Of a stretch of DNA of 64,000 nt, positions 36,527 through 47,600 are shown piece by piece. The stretch spans positions 2,170,001 to 2,234,000 of the forward strand of contig CP075497.1 of the NCBI GenBank assembly GCA_021613535.1, given 5' to 3'. Below the pieces are notes generated by a model. The model was given only the letters and a program-made list of their open reading frames with translations. It was not told where the DNA came from and made no database searches. Position 1 is the first letter of the stretch. Every line of letters begins with the position of its first letter. The translations under genes were made by a program, and so were the position numbers. This DNA comes from Adineta vaga (lineage: Eukaryota; Rotifera).

Positions 36527-36622
36527 GAAAACACATACACATTGGCTATTCTTTTTATTTTTATGTATCAATATAGTGATCTAAAAGCGAGATATAATTA
36601 AAATATAATTTACAAATTTTCT

Positions 36623-39025
36623 TTAATCTTTTATTGTTTGTTCGAATAATGCTTTGCCAACATCATCACGATTGAATAATTCCGTACGCATTTGTCGTCC
36701 ATTACCCCAATCATAGAAATTAGGTGCAATCAATTGTAAATGAGAATCATCAGAATTCGATGTTGATTTTCGATGATAATTTCCATAGATTCGAACAATT
36801 TGATGTGGACCAAGTTCATAGATAGGAAATGTATATTGAAAACGTTGACCATCAACTGTTCGTTCGATATACCAACCACTTAAATCACGTGCTTGATTTC
36901 CTGTATTTTCAACTTCAACAAAACGACCATTAACATCAACAAATTTAATTAAAATATTTCCTACAATGCGAACAAAAGATATTCGTTAACTAGGATCATT
37001 TTGATAGTATTTTGTTTACCTTTGTATTTTCGTGTAATATGAATTTTACTTTTAAGAAATTTTTCATCAACTTCTGGAACATTGGTAGTAATCATATGAT
37101 TAGATCGATTAGTGGTTTCACTTTGTCCTTGAGCTCCATGATTGAAACGTCGTGTTGTACGTGTAGTTGTGGTTGTACGATTTTGGTCAATTGAACTTTG
37201 TTGAATACCATACAAATCAGCAGCATCCGATCGACTGGGAATAAGTGTTCTTTCTGTTGATCGATCACGATCAGTACTATCACCATGTGTTGAGGATGCT
37301 GTACCCGATGAAATTGTTTCATAAGTCCATCGATTACTTGGTTTTTCAACCTACAAAATATGATGAAAATAAAGACGAGAAATTCGTGGAGACGAAGAAA
37401 ATTGACTTCATTGATTCGAAGTATTGGTGTGATTTCATTTTGTCGTTTGATTGTTGTTGTTGTTGTTTCTGATAGATTTGGTTGAGAACGTCGAAATCCA
37501 AATGAATCTCCTCCACCTGTGACTGAATCAACGAAACGTTTTGTTGTTATCGTTGTATCTCTTAACGATGGTGCTGGTCGATATTCTGTTGTATTATATG
37601 CAGTTGTTGTTTCTGTAAGATTCGGTTGAGATCTTCGAAAATCGAAGGTACTTCCTCCAGTGAGACTTGAATCTAGATAATTTGTTGTTGTTGTTGTTGT
37701 TTTTGTTTGATGATGACTTGAATGATCAACAATTGGAGGACTTTCTTTTCTTCGATTCAATGAATTTAATAACGCTTCATAAATTCTTAGTTCTTCTTCA
37801 ACACTAAATCGAAGTGTATAAGCTAATTTATCTAATTCATCTTTCAATGCATTATATTCTGCTCGTGTTAAATCTGTTTCATGTTCAAGTCGAGCATGTT
37901 GTTCTGCATTTTTTCGTGCTTTATTTCTCAAATCATTCTCTAAATCTTGTAACATTCGTCGTTTACGTTGCATTTCTTCAGATAATGAACGATAATCATT
38001 TTGTAATTGATCATAGTCTTTTGTACTTTCATCCAAACGACTTTCAAATCGTTGCGTTTCTTCTCGACGTCGTCGTTCATCTGCAGAATAGAAATCTTAG
38101 TGTAAATGAAGCAACAAAAAGAAAAGACAACAATACCGCTTTCATCAAGTGGCAAACCGAGTTGAATCTTGTCTTGAATTTCTTTCAATCGAGAATTTAA
38201 TTGAACTTCAATATCCATTTGTTGATCTTTCGCCATTTGTTCGTAATCCATTTGAATCTGTTGTTTTATTGTATCTAAATAATCTCGATAGAAATTCTTT
38301 GATTCATGTGATATACGATTTAATAAACGTTGCCATTCATTGATTTCTTCTTGATTATAAGCTAAACGGAGATTATATCGTTCTCTTAATGATTGAATTT
38401 CATTTAAAAGATATTGTTTATCTAATTCTAATTGAGACCATTCAGCTAAATACGAACGAAATTTTGTTAATTCTCTTATAAAATCATCATCATGAGATTT
38501 GACTTGACCATTGCTGATATCAAGACGAAAATGAATTTTACGTAATTCTTCTTCTAATTCTTTTGTTAGATCGAAAAGTATGGAACATTTATCACGATAT
38601 AAATTGATCACATCAATAAAAACAACGGCAACTCGATCGATTATTTCCGTTTGTTCATCGAATATCTTTCCTTCGGCTTGAAAAATAATTTTTCGATGAT
38701 TTTGTTCACCTAAACGTCGAATAATTTCATCGAGTTCTTCTAAAAATTTCACACGATGTTCTCCTCCAATTCCCCAATTTGTAATTAATAGATTTAAATC
38801 ATCACGTAATTTTATATTTGCTCTTTCAAGATCATCTAAACCATGAAGTAATTCTTCTAAACGATCATTTAATGAATGAAGATAACGTTTTTCATCTTCA
38901 TCTTGTCGTTTTAGTGTCGAAACATTCTCTAAAGCATGTTCGATGGATTGTTTTTCATCCTGAACTTGACGATTGACTGTTGCATGAGTCGATAGTTCAG
39001 TTGAATAACGTTGAATTAATGCCAT
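36623..39025 (-). CDS. Cytoplasmic intermediate filament protein with lamin-tail domain
   Basis: Forms the coiled-coil rod of intermediate filaments. Read on minus from the ATG at 39025 to the TAA at 36623-36625 in about four exons, roughly 750 residues. After a short head, coil 1A shows the IF start motif (YLHSLNDRLEELLHGLDDLERAN). A long, lamin-like coil 1B follows, and coil 2 ends with the IF end motif (EEELRIYEALLNSLNRR). The tail is Ser/Thr-rich with two near-repeats, STFDFRRSQPNLTETTT and DSFGFRRSQPNLSETTT, then a lamin-tail Ig fold (FVDVNGRFVEVENTGNQARDLSGW, FPIYELGPHQIVRIYG, WGNGRQMRTELFN). It ends EQTIKD with no CaaX box, and no clear nuclear localisation signal is seen. That is the pattern of protostome cytoplasmic IF proteins, not of true lamins. 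Confidence 0.88.
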
Positions 39026-39447
39026 CGTAATGATTCAATTGATCGTATACATTCTTTTTCGTTTTCAAATGTATTTATACTTACATAATAACCATCGACG
39101 AATTTCTTTCTCAATCTCATCTGTTATTAAATCACCATTTGTAATTTATAGATTTTTAAAGCATTCTCTTTTTTCTAGACTCATTTAAAAAAGATTTATC
39201 ATTAGTCTTGACCTTCATGGTCATGTCCTTCAATGGAAAGTAGAGAATAAAAAGTTTGATGTGTGAATGAAATTCTTTTTTTTTTTTTTCTTCCTAGGGA
39301 ATAGAAACGGCGGTAACAATGATAATAGTTAATAAAAGAAAAAATTCAACAATAAACGATAACAAGATGGCACACGACAAGAAAAAACGTCACACATTTT
39401 TGTTCGTTCGAAAATTCATTCTTGGGTTTTTTGATCATCATCATTGT
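39026..39447. other. Gap between IF gene start and CCT1 end
   Basis: AT-rich, with a T-run at about 39276-39289. It should contain the IF gene promoter and the CCT1 3' UTR. No gene seen. Confidence 0.35.
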
Positions 39448-41601
39448 TTACATGCATTCATCACCATGTCGACCTTTCTTTTCTTCTTTGTCAAGTTTAA
39501 TCATATCATCAATACGTAAAATAGTTATAGCTGCTTCAGTTGCATATTTTAATGATTTAATTTTTGATATGGCCGGTTCGAAAACACCAATGGCTTTCGA
39601 ATCACGAATCTTACCACCTTGAAGATCTAAACCGAACCATTTTAATTGTTCTTTATCCTTTTGAGTTTGAGATGCATTATGATATGCACGAAGTTTAGCA
39701 ACAAGGTCAGTTGCATCTTGTGCAGCATTAACACTCAATGCTTTAGGAATTGATAAAAGTGCAGAAGCAAATTCTGCAATAGCCAATTGTTCTCGTGAAC
39801 TCTAAAATATACAAATATTTTCAATTCAATTCAATTCAATTGAATACATACAACTGTTGTAGCAAAGTTTTCTAAATAGATTGATAAAGCTGTTTCACAA
39901 CAACCACCACCTGGTACAACTTGTTTTGATTCAAGAACACGTTTAACAACGCATAATGCATCATGAATAGAACGTTCAATTTCATCACACATAAAGTCGT
40001 TTGCACCACGAATGATTATTGATGCAGCTGTACGTGCTTTTGGTCCACGAATAAGAATAAGTTCATCATCACAAATGCGATCTTGAACAACTTCTTCGGC
40101 ATTACCAATAACTGATGCATCAACTGATTCATCACCTTCCATATTGGCCAAAGCAGTTAATAATGTTGCTAAAAATCATTCAAAAGCTATTAAATTTATC
40201 GATAATTCATTTTGATTTCTTTACCTCCTGTAGCTTTAGCAATACGTTTTAAATCTGCTTTTTTACAACGTCGAACGGCCATAGCTCCTGCTTCAACAAA
40301 TTGTTTTAAACAAAGATCATCAATACCACCTGTTGTTAAGATAACATTGGCTCCGGCATTAAGTAATTTTGCTACACGTTCTTTAGCAATATCCGTTTCT
40401 CTACAACGAAGAAATCTTTTCGTAAAATAACATAATGAAATAAAACTTATTTACCGTCGACGAATCGCTTCAAGTTTTTCGGGATCTTCAACAACAATTT
40501 GTACACCTAATTTCATTCGAACTTTTTGTAAACCGAAATCCAAACATGCAATTTTGGCATTAACAATTCTCTTTGTCATTAATTGTGATGCAACAGTGCA
40601 ATTCAATGCATAACCTGATATTAAAACACTTTCATGTATCGATCGACCATGTGCTTTTAAAACATTGACTGATTTAATTGGCACAATGATTTTATCTTTT
40701 TCATTGAATTTAACAAGATTTGCAGCATCAACACACATTTTAGCAAAGAAATCCGAATCCCTATTGAGTTCAAAGAAGATTTTTACAAGAAAAAACAACG
40801 ATCAAAATTTTAACCTACATTCCAATAACTTTACTAGCCATGGATGTTTTAGCAACATTCATTAAACATTCACTACCTAAGTCATCAACATTAATCACCA
40901 TTTTATCTTGAATATATTTAACTGCTAATCTATAAAGAAATTCATTTTTATGGAAGAAAAATAAAGAAAGAAAAAAATAGGTCTTACTTGCAAGCAAGTT
41001 TATAACCACTGATAACTGATGTCGGATGAATTTTTTGTTTAACAAGTTGATCAGCATTTTTCAACAATTCTGCAGCAATGATAACCTTTGAAAAATAAAA
41101 ATTCAATTTGTTTTTTTTTCTTTTAGAAAATCCAATGAATTCAAACTGACAACACTCGTTGTTCCATCTCCAACTTCTTGATCTTGTAATTGAGCTAATT
41201 CAACCAAAACTTTCGCAGCTGGATGTTCAACTTCAAGTAATTTAAGAATTGTTGCACCATCATTTGTAATTGTAACATCCTACATTGAATTTCGAATCCA
41301 TATTCATGAATCCTTTGGAGACAAACTTACTCCTATATCATCAACCATCATTTTGTCGAGACCAAGTGGACCTAATGATGTTCGGACAATGTTAGCAATG
41401 GCCATGGCTGCCAAAACTGAAAAATAAAAGAAAATATATGACTAAAATCTTAATGAGAAAGTTACGTACCATTTTGAGTACGAACTGAATCGCCTAGAAA
41501 CCAGAGATGAAAAATGAATGATATGAATTTCTTTTATGAGAAAGTTCATTTTCTATACCTGTAATACGTTCACCACCGAGTGATAATGTTGCTTGAGCCA
41601 T
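39448..41601 (-). CDS. CCT1: Chaperonin CCT subunit alpha (TCP-1 alpha)
   Basis: One of eight subunits of the cytosolic TRiC/CCT complex that folds actin, tubulin and many WD proteins using ATP. Minus strand, ATG at 41601, TAA at 39448-39450, about nine exons and about 545 residues. Sequence matches human TCP1 along its length: [21 protein letters not shown], the ATP-site [19 protein letters not shown] and [97 protein letters not shown], and AVNAAQD-like [21 protein letters not shown] 24-nt microexon (41470-41493) encodes the DSVRTQN segment. The C-terminus GDECM is shorter than in vertebrates. It shares a promoter region with SMAD4 on the other strand. Confidence 0.96.
39821..39843. repeat. 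(TCAAT)4 pentamer repeat in a CCT1 intron
   Basis: Four tandem TCAAT units at the start of the intron between the last two CCT1 exons, next to its 3' splice side on the minus strand. Simple slippage repeat. Confidence 0.75.
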
Positions 41602-42117
41602 TGAATTGAAAAATGAATTGAATGTATACTGATCTGAAAATATCGAATGTAATGATATAGAAAATTACATCTTGATTGTATGAATCGGTTGTCAACACAA
41701 CATTAGTCGACTGTTTGTTTACAAGAAAATGTTTTTTTTATTCTATTACTTATTTTCTTTGTCGACGTTCTGGAAAAAAAATAGATAATCTATCGAAATA
41801 AAAGATAGATCCAGTAAGAAATCTAAGACCAATGTAAATAGAGGTCACCACAATCAGAATATTAAATTGAAGGTCAAAGGACATGTCATATGGAGTCGAT
41901 CGATATTTTTTCTATTCTGTTTATTACTCCGCCTATCGGGCGAATCGTTAATGTGGAAACGAAAATACGAGTATTCACTCAATTATAATTACATTTGATA
42001 TTTAATTAGAATTTTTTTACGGGACATTTTTTTCTTAATCGATTAATTAAAAACAAAGTGGACTTTTTGAATCATCCATCCTTGTCGATCGGTGCATCGT
42101 CCTCATCATCCGGAAGA
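41602..42117. other. Divergent promoter region, CCT1 and SMAD4
   Basis: About 500 bases between the two ATGs. It contains a CCAAT at about 41829-41833, an AGGTCA half-site at 41852-41857 and a direct repeat AGGTCA-A-AGGACA at 41871-41883. The frame of SMAD4 stays open upstream of its first ATG back to a TAG at 42007 but has no ATG. Confidence 0.4.
41871..41883 (+). promoter_or_regulatory. Candidate DR1 nuclear-receptor site
   Basis: AGGTCA, one spacer base, AGGACA: a direct repeat with one-base spacing, the kind of site bound by HNF4, RXR heterodimers or COUP-TF. A third half-site lies 14 bases upstream. Located between the divergent CCT1 and SMAD4 starts. Sequence match only. Confidence 0.3.
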
Positions 42118-44280
42118 ATGATGTCAGGTTCACCTCCACTTCATGCACATAGTCCAACATCAAATGGTGCATCATCATCAAATGGTGGTGGAACATCATC
42201 GGATGCGTGTAATGGAATAGTGGCTAATCTTTTATGTCATCGACAACGAACAAATGGAGAAAGTGAAACGTTTTCAAAACGAGCGATTGAAAGGTAAGTT
42301 AATATATCGAAAAGAAAAGAAGAAAATGTGTTGTTTTCTTTTTTAGTTTGGTTAAAAAATTAAAAGATAAAAAAGATGAACTTGATGCATTAGTTACATC
42401 AATAACTTCCAATGGACAAATACCAACGAAATGCGTGACAATTCAAAGAACACTTGATGGAAGATTACAGGTCTTTCATTAACAATGCTCTTTGTAGATT
42501 GAAAAATAAATGAGTTTTGTTATTTAGGTGGCTGGTCGAAAAGGTTTTCCACATGTTATTTATGCACGTATATGGCGTTGGCCTGATCTACATAAAAATG
42601 AATTAAAACATTTAAAAATTTGTCCATTAGCATTCGATCTGAAACAAGAATATGTTTGTGGTATGTTTGTTCGATTTATTCGATTGATCGAATCATTTCG
42701 TTTATGTTCTAGTTAATCCATATCATTATGAACGAGTTGTTCCTCCTGGAATTGGTAATAATCAATTATAAGTGTTTTCTTCGAATTTTTTGTCTTTGTT
42801 TTTTCTTAAAAAGATTTAGCAGGAATGCCGTTAGTACCACGTTTTCAAATACCTGGTCATGGCGATCCATCATCATCAAATGATCGTGATATATATTCTA
42901 CAGTGGATAGTTATCGTTACATGAAAGGTATGAATTAAATAAACTTGTACTTTTTAAACGATTGATTTTTAGATTATCGAGATGATCAAAATTCTCCACA
43001 ACCAATGATGGCTATTCAGCATCAAGCTGCTGATACCACTAGTCCAAGTCCTCCACATCCTTATCCAACGAATGGATCTGTTATTCCTAGTACAAACGGT
43101 TTTTCATCAGCAATGATTCCACAAGGTAAAGTAATCTATATCGTTTACAAACATGTTCGTATATATTTTTTTAATTACAGACGGATCTGTTCCTCTATGG
43201 ACACAACCAGCAACACCTGCAGTTAATTTATGTAAGTAATCTCTTCATTTCATCGTGCTTTGAACTGGTGTTGTTTGTTCTAGGGCAACAACATTCTTTT
43301 GTTCCAACGAATGGTTTAACTGCACCACCAGTTCAACCATTAACATTAATTAATTATGTTGGTGAATATTGGTGTAGTATTGCTTATTATGAACGTGATG
43401 TACAAGTTGGTGAAACATTCAAGGTACCTGATACATTCAAAGAAGTAGCTGTAGACGGTGGTATGGATATGGCGACTGTGGGCGATCGATTCTGTTTAGG
43501 TCCATTGAGTAATGTTCTTCGTACTGAAACAAGTGAAAAAGCACGGTAGGAATGAAATTTTGAGTTGATTTGCTTTTCAATCAATGTAAAATTTAGACTT
43601 CATATTGGAAAAGGTATTCGTATTGAATGTCGAAATGAAGGTGATATATGGATACGATGTCGAAGTGATCAAGCCGTTTTTCTTCAATCTTATTATCTTG
43701 ATCGAGAAGCTGGTCGTGCACCGGGTGATGCTGTTCATAAAATTTATCCTCAAGCTTGCATTAAAGTATGTTGACAGAACTTGAAACAATGTAAACACAT
43801 TCTTTATTCTATTATTTCATCGCCAGGTATTTGATTTACATCAATGTTTTACACAAATGGATCAACATGTTAAAATGGCTTTACATTCACGAATGCAACA
43901 ATCTTCTCTTGCTCAAACAATGCCACCATCAGCAAATTTAAGTGTTGATGAATTACGACGTTTATGTGTTTTAAGACTTAGTTTTGTTAAAGGCTGGGGA
44001 CCAGATTATCCAAGGTAGGAAAATATCTCTTTTTTACAAATCAATACAACTTGTTTTCTATAGACAATCTATAAAAGAAACTCCGTGTTGGGTGGAAATC
44101 CAAATTCATCGTGCATTACAATTACTCGATGATTTATTCAATTCTATTAATCATCAATTAACCAATAATATTGCTTCAACATCTTCTTCCATGTCGACAA
44201 ATTCATCATTAAACAGTAATCTATCCAATCCAATTAAAATCGAAGCAACACATCCATCTTATACAAATATGGATAATTAA
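42118..44280 (+). CDS. SMAD4: SMAD4-type common-mediator Smad
   Basis: The shared partner of receptor Smads in TGF-beta/BMP signalling, acting as a nuclear transcription factor. Ten or so short exons run from the ATG at 42118 to the TAA ending at 44280. The MH1 domain has the DNA-binding beta-hairpin and zinc residues ([81 protein letters not shown]). A Pro/Ser linker follows. The MH2 domain begins [20 protein letters not shown] and includes [107 protein letters not shown]. There is no C-terminal SSxS, as expected for a co-Smad. The Ser/Asn-rich tail is longer than in vertebrates. An in-frame GTG at 42058 and an upstream exon cannot be excluded. Confidence 0.95.
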
Positions 44281-44893
44281 TCCAAAAGAAAATTTCATTG
44301 TGTTCCTTTCTTGCATTTAATTTATTTTAACAAAATCAAAAGCAACATTGTTTTCCTTTTTCTTTTCTACTTTAATATTCAAACATATACATATCTTTAC
44401 TGTTTGTATTTATTCAAAATCTTCGATAAACAAAAAAAAAGAGAGACATGTACAGAAAAACAGTCGTCTTTACTTCCTTAGCAATATTCTCTCTTCTCAA
44501 ATTTCATTTGTGTGACTTTATAGCGTGGCTAAATGCATTGATGTGATTTCGATTTTGTAGACGTTGTTGTTGTTGTTTATTGTTATCTTTATTCTCTATA
44601 TGACTATTTTCTAAATGATCTGTTTTCTTGTATAATACAAACAACAGATTAATCTTTCTACATTCTCTCTCTCTCTCTTTCTCATTTGTTTTTTTTTAAA
44701 ACACAAAGAATCTTCTTTTTCTCGTTTTTTTCTTTTCATTTCAATTTCATTGTGAAATTTTTGTTGTTTTCTTACAAAACATCTGACGTATAGTTGTCCT
44801 TGGAGATTGAGTCACTTACTCATGATTACTCATGTTTGACTATATGTATATAAATCAACAGACAATTTTAGATTTATTCATTTGAAATTCACA
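44281..44893. other. Intergenic, SMAD4 to sirtuin
   Basis: AT-rich with CT and T runs near 44665-44700. A TATATAAAT at 44847-44855 lies 38 bases before the sirtuin ATG and could be its TATA box. No gene seen. Confidence 0.4.
44847..44855 (+). promoter_or_regulatory. Candidate TATA box of the sirtuin gene
   Basis: TATATAAAT ends 38 bases before the sirtuin ATG at 44894. The spacing would give a very short 5' UTR. Weak evidence in AT-rich DNA. Confidence 0.3.
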
Positions 44894-46394
44894 ATGGCTC
44901 ATGGTATATCCGATAGTGATCCAACGAAAACAGAGCATGTCGATGCACCAGATATCTTAGATAAGAAACTTGATCAACTCGCTGATTGGATTAGAAATGC
45001 CAACCATTTTATTGTGTTTACAGGTTAGATAAGTCGATAAGTATAGAATTGTTTATTACCCACAACTTGTGAATACAATTAGATCGACATTTTTGATAAG
45101 AAGTGCCTGGATTTCTGTGTTGAAATGTTAACTAAAAAGATATATCAATTGTTCTGGCAGATTGTCAGAGAGAGAAAAAACATAAGATTAGCAATCAAAT
45201 GTCAGATGAAGAACTTTTTATCTCGCAGTAGAAGCGCTATAAACTTATCTCAAGGATGGTAATAATAACTAAAGCAATCAGTATTCAATCTTTTCCTTAT
45301 TTAGGTGCTGGTGTTTCTACATCTACTGGGTATGTAGAAAGAGAATGTTGTCGACTATTTACTAAGATTTTCTTCTTAGAATTCCGGATTTTCGATCAAG
45401 TATGAATACAATTTTACCAACAGGACCTGGTGTTTGGGAACTGCGTGATCATCCTGGTGCAAAACGTTCTCCTAAAGCTCGTGTAACAACATCAACAAAA
45501 GCAATTCCTTCTGTAACTCATATGGCTCTTGTTGAATTAGCACGTCGTAATCTTCTTCATTTTGTTGTTTCTCAAAATACTGATGGTCTTCATTTACGTT
45601 CCGGTTTACCTTCAACATTATTAGCTGAATTACATGGAAATTCGAATTTAGAAACATGTAAAAAATGTCAAACGAAATATTTACGTGATTTTCGTACACG
45701 TACTTCGAAAAAAGTTCATGATCATGTAACAGCTCGTAAATGTACAAAATGTAATTCGAAACTTTATGACTCCATTATAAATTTCGGTGAAAATCTACCT
45801 GCCTATGAATTACAAACAAGTTACGAACATGCTGAACGTGCTGATGTTTGTCTTGTCTTAGGCTCATCTTTACGTGTTACTCCAGCAGCTGATATTCCTC
45901 AACAAGTTGGTGAACGTGGTGGAAACCTAATCATTGGAAATTTACAATCGACGCCAATGGAACGATTAGCGAAGTTAAATGTTCATGCTCTATGTGATGA
46001 TTTGATGCGAGGTTTAATGGCAAAATTAGATATTCCAATACCAGAATGGGAACTTCATCGACGAATACGTATTACAATTGTAAATCGAACGATTTCAATT
46101 ATGGGCCTAGATCTTAATCAAGATATTGCTTATTCACTTTTTTCAGCAGTAAGAATTCTTGTTCGAGAAGGAACAGAAGCAAAATATGATTCAAAACCGA
46201 TTCAAAATGAAGAACCAATTTCCTATAAAGTCAAACTAACCGATATAAATGAGAAAATGGATGTCTACATCGAATTAGATTGGCAAGGACATTATAATGA
46301 ACCAAAATATACAGTTAAGCTTCCTTTTAGTGATTTGACGAAAGAGATACATTTATTCTATAATCCGAAGACAGGACATTGGAGAGAAGAGTAG
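44894..46394 (+). CDS. SIRT6/7-class NAD-dependent deacylase, closest to SIRT7
   Basis: Removes acyl groups from lysines using NAD. Three exons (44894-45023, 45305-45329, 45380-46394) encode 389 residues. Present are the NAD loop TGAGVSTSTGIPDFR, the catalytic SQNTDGLHLRSGLPSTLLAELHGN with its His, the zinc cysteines CKKC and CTKC, NFGENLP, and the late GSSLRV and GNLQSTP motifs. LHLRSGLP, the CTKCNSKLYDSIINFGE block and CDDLMRGLMAKLDIPIPEW are most like SIRT7. The segment between PDFR and GVWEL carries about eight extra residues (SMNTILPT) compared with SIRT6/7, beside the cofactor loop. A C-terminal region of about 120 residues past IPEW is not a known domain. SIRT7 is nucleolar; no nucleolar signal is obvious. 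The 281-nt first intron is long for this locus. Confidence 0.9.
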
Positions 46395-46534
46395 CACATC
46401 CATCTGTGATATGCATACATTTATTTAATCATGAAATGATTGGAATAAAAAATTAAATTCTTATTTGTTTTCTAGATCGATTTATTTTTTTTTGTTTTGT
46501 TTATCTCAATAATAAAAATAAGCATCTGTCTTGA

Positions 46535-47300
46535 ATGGGTGGTAATTCTTCACAAACATTAGCGGAATTAAGTGAAGAAGATATCGAATTTATTTCTACT
46601 CGAGCGAAAATTGATCATGAAAGTGTCATTCTTTGGTATGATAAATTAAAAGTGAGTGTATTCTTTCTTTGAAGAATTTCTTTGAAGAATTGTGTAATGT
46701 TAGGCTGCGTGTCCGACAGGGAAAATCTCAAAATCAGATACTGTTAGTTTTCTACGAAGTATTAATAGTGGAAAAGAAGAACAAATTCAACAATTAGCAT
46801 CAGATATACATAAAGCATTCGATGCGAATAACGATGGAATTGTTGGTAAGAGAAATGTTTGTTAAATTTAAGTATTAAATGATGTTAATGTTTAGATTTA
46901 CGAGAATTTTTAATTGGTTTTGCTTTAACTTCAACGGGAAGTGTTCGAGAAAAATTGAAATATGTTTTTCGAACGTATGATCATGATCGAGATGGAATTA
47001 TTAATAAGAAAGAAATTGATCGAATGGTTAAAGTATGTTTTGGAATAAATTCTATATCATTTCTATTAATTCTTTCAATAGATTGTTGTGAGACTTCACG
47101 CCAAAGATGATCCAGAGAATACAGCACGTATTGTTAATGAATTACGCGCATCATTAGAACATTTCGCTGATGGAAAAGATCTTGATCATATTGAATTACG
47201 ATCGAAAGATTTTATTAAATTATTAATGGAAAATAAAGAATTATGTGAATTATTTTCTCCATTTAATATCGATCAACCTCATACTCATACAAAATCCTAG
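46535..47300 (+). CDS. Neuronal-calcium-sensor-like EF-hand protein
   Basis: About 204 residues over four exons. The start MGGNSS is a strong N-myristoylation signal. WYDKLKAACPTGKIS matches the NCS family's first, inactive EF-hand (WYxxFxxDCPSG). EF2 (FDANNDGIVDLREF) and EF3 (YDHDRDGIINKKEI) keep all calcium ligands. The fourth position (FADGKDLDHIELRSKDF) has lost the standard ligand spacing, so probably two ions bind. Family members (frequenin, hippocalcin, recoverin, KChIP) move to membranes on calcium binding and regulate kinases, channels or cyclases. A calcineurin B-like protein is the alternative but the CPTG segment favours NCS. It starts only 140 bases after the sirtuin stop. Confidence 0.82.
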
Positions 47301-47600
47301 TCAGTTATTTGGTACGAACAAATTGAAGATAAATCCTGTTTTTTTTTCTTTCTTTGCAAACAAATCATGTCTTCATCTATCTCCAATTCAATGTTTAGGT
47401 TTTTACTCTTTTTCTTCTTTTTTTGTGATAAGAATTATCAAAACAAAGTACTGATGAGAATGTTCTACTCAATATAAATAACAAATAGATTTTAGTTTAT
47501 TTGTTTCGTTTTTTTTTCAAATGAATTATTTTTAAATAAATGATTAAACCGATTGACTTTTTCTTTTTATTGATCATAAGAACAAGAAATTAATAAGAAT
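47301..47600. other. Convergent 3' gap, NCS-like and LIM copy 2
   Basis: 300 bases of T-rich 3' UTR-like sequence between two converging genes. No gene seen. Confidence 0.4.

Noticed and set aside
37814-38343. Plus-strand frames over the intermediate filament gene
   Set aside because: Antisense to the coiled-coil exons, which have clear IF motifs.
42058-42117. Extending SMAD4 to the in-frame GTG at 42058
   Set aside because: GTG starts are rare in animals. The ATG at 42118 is adequate, although an upstream exon remains possible.
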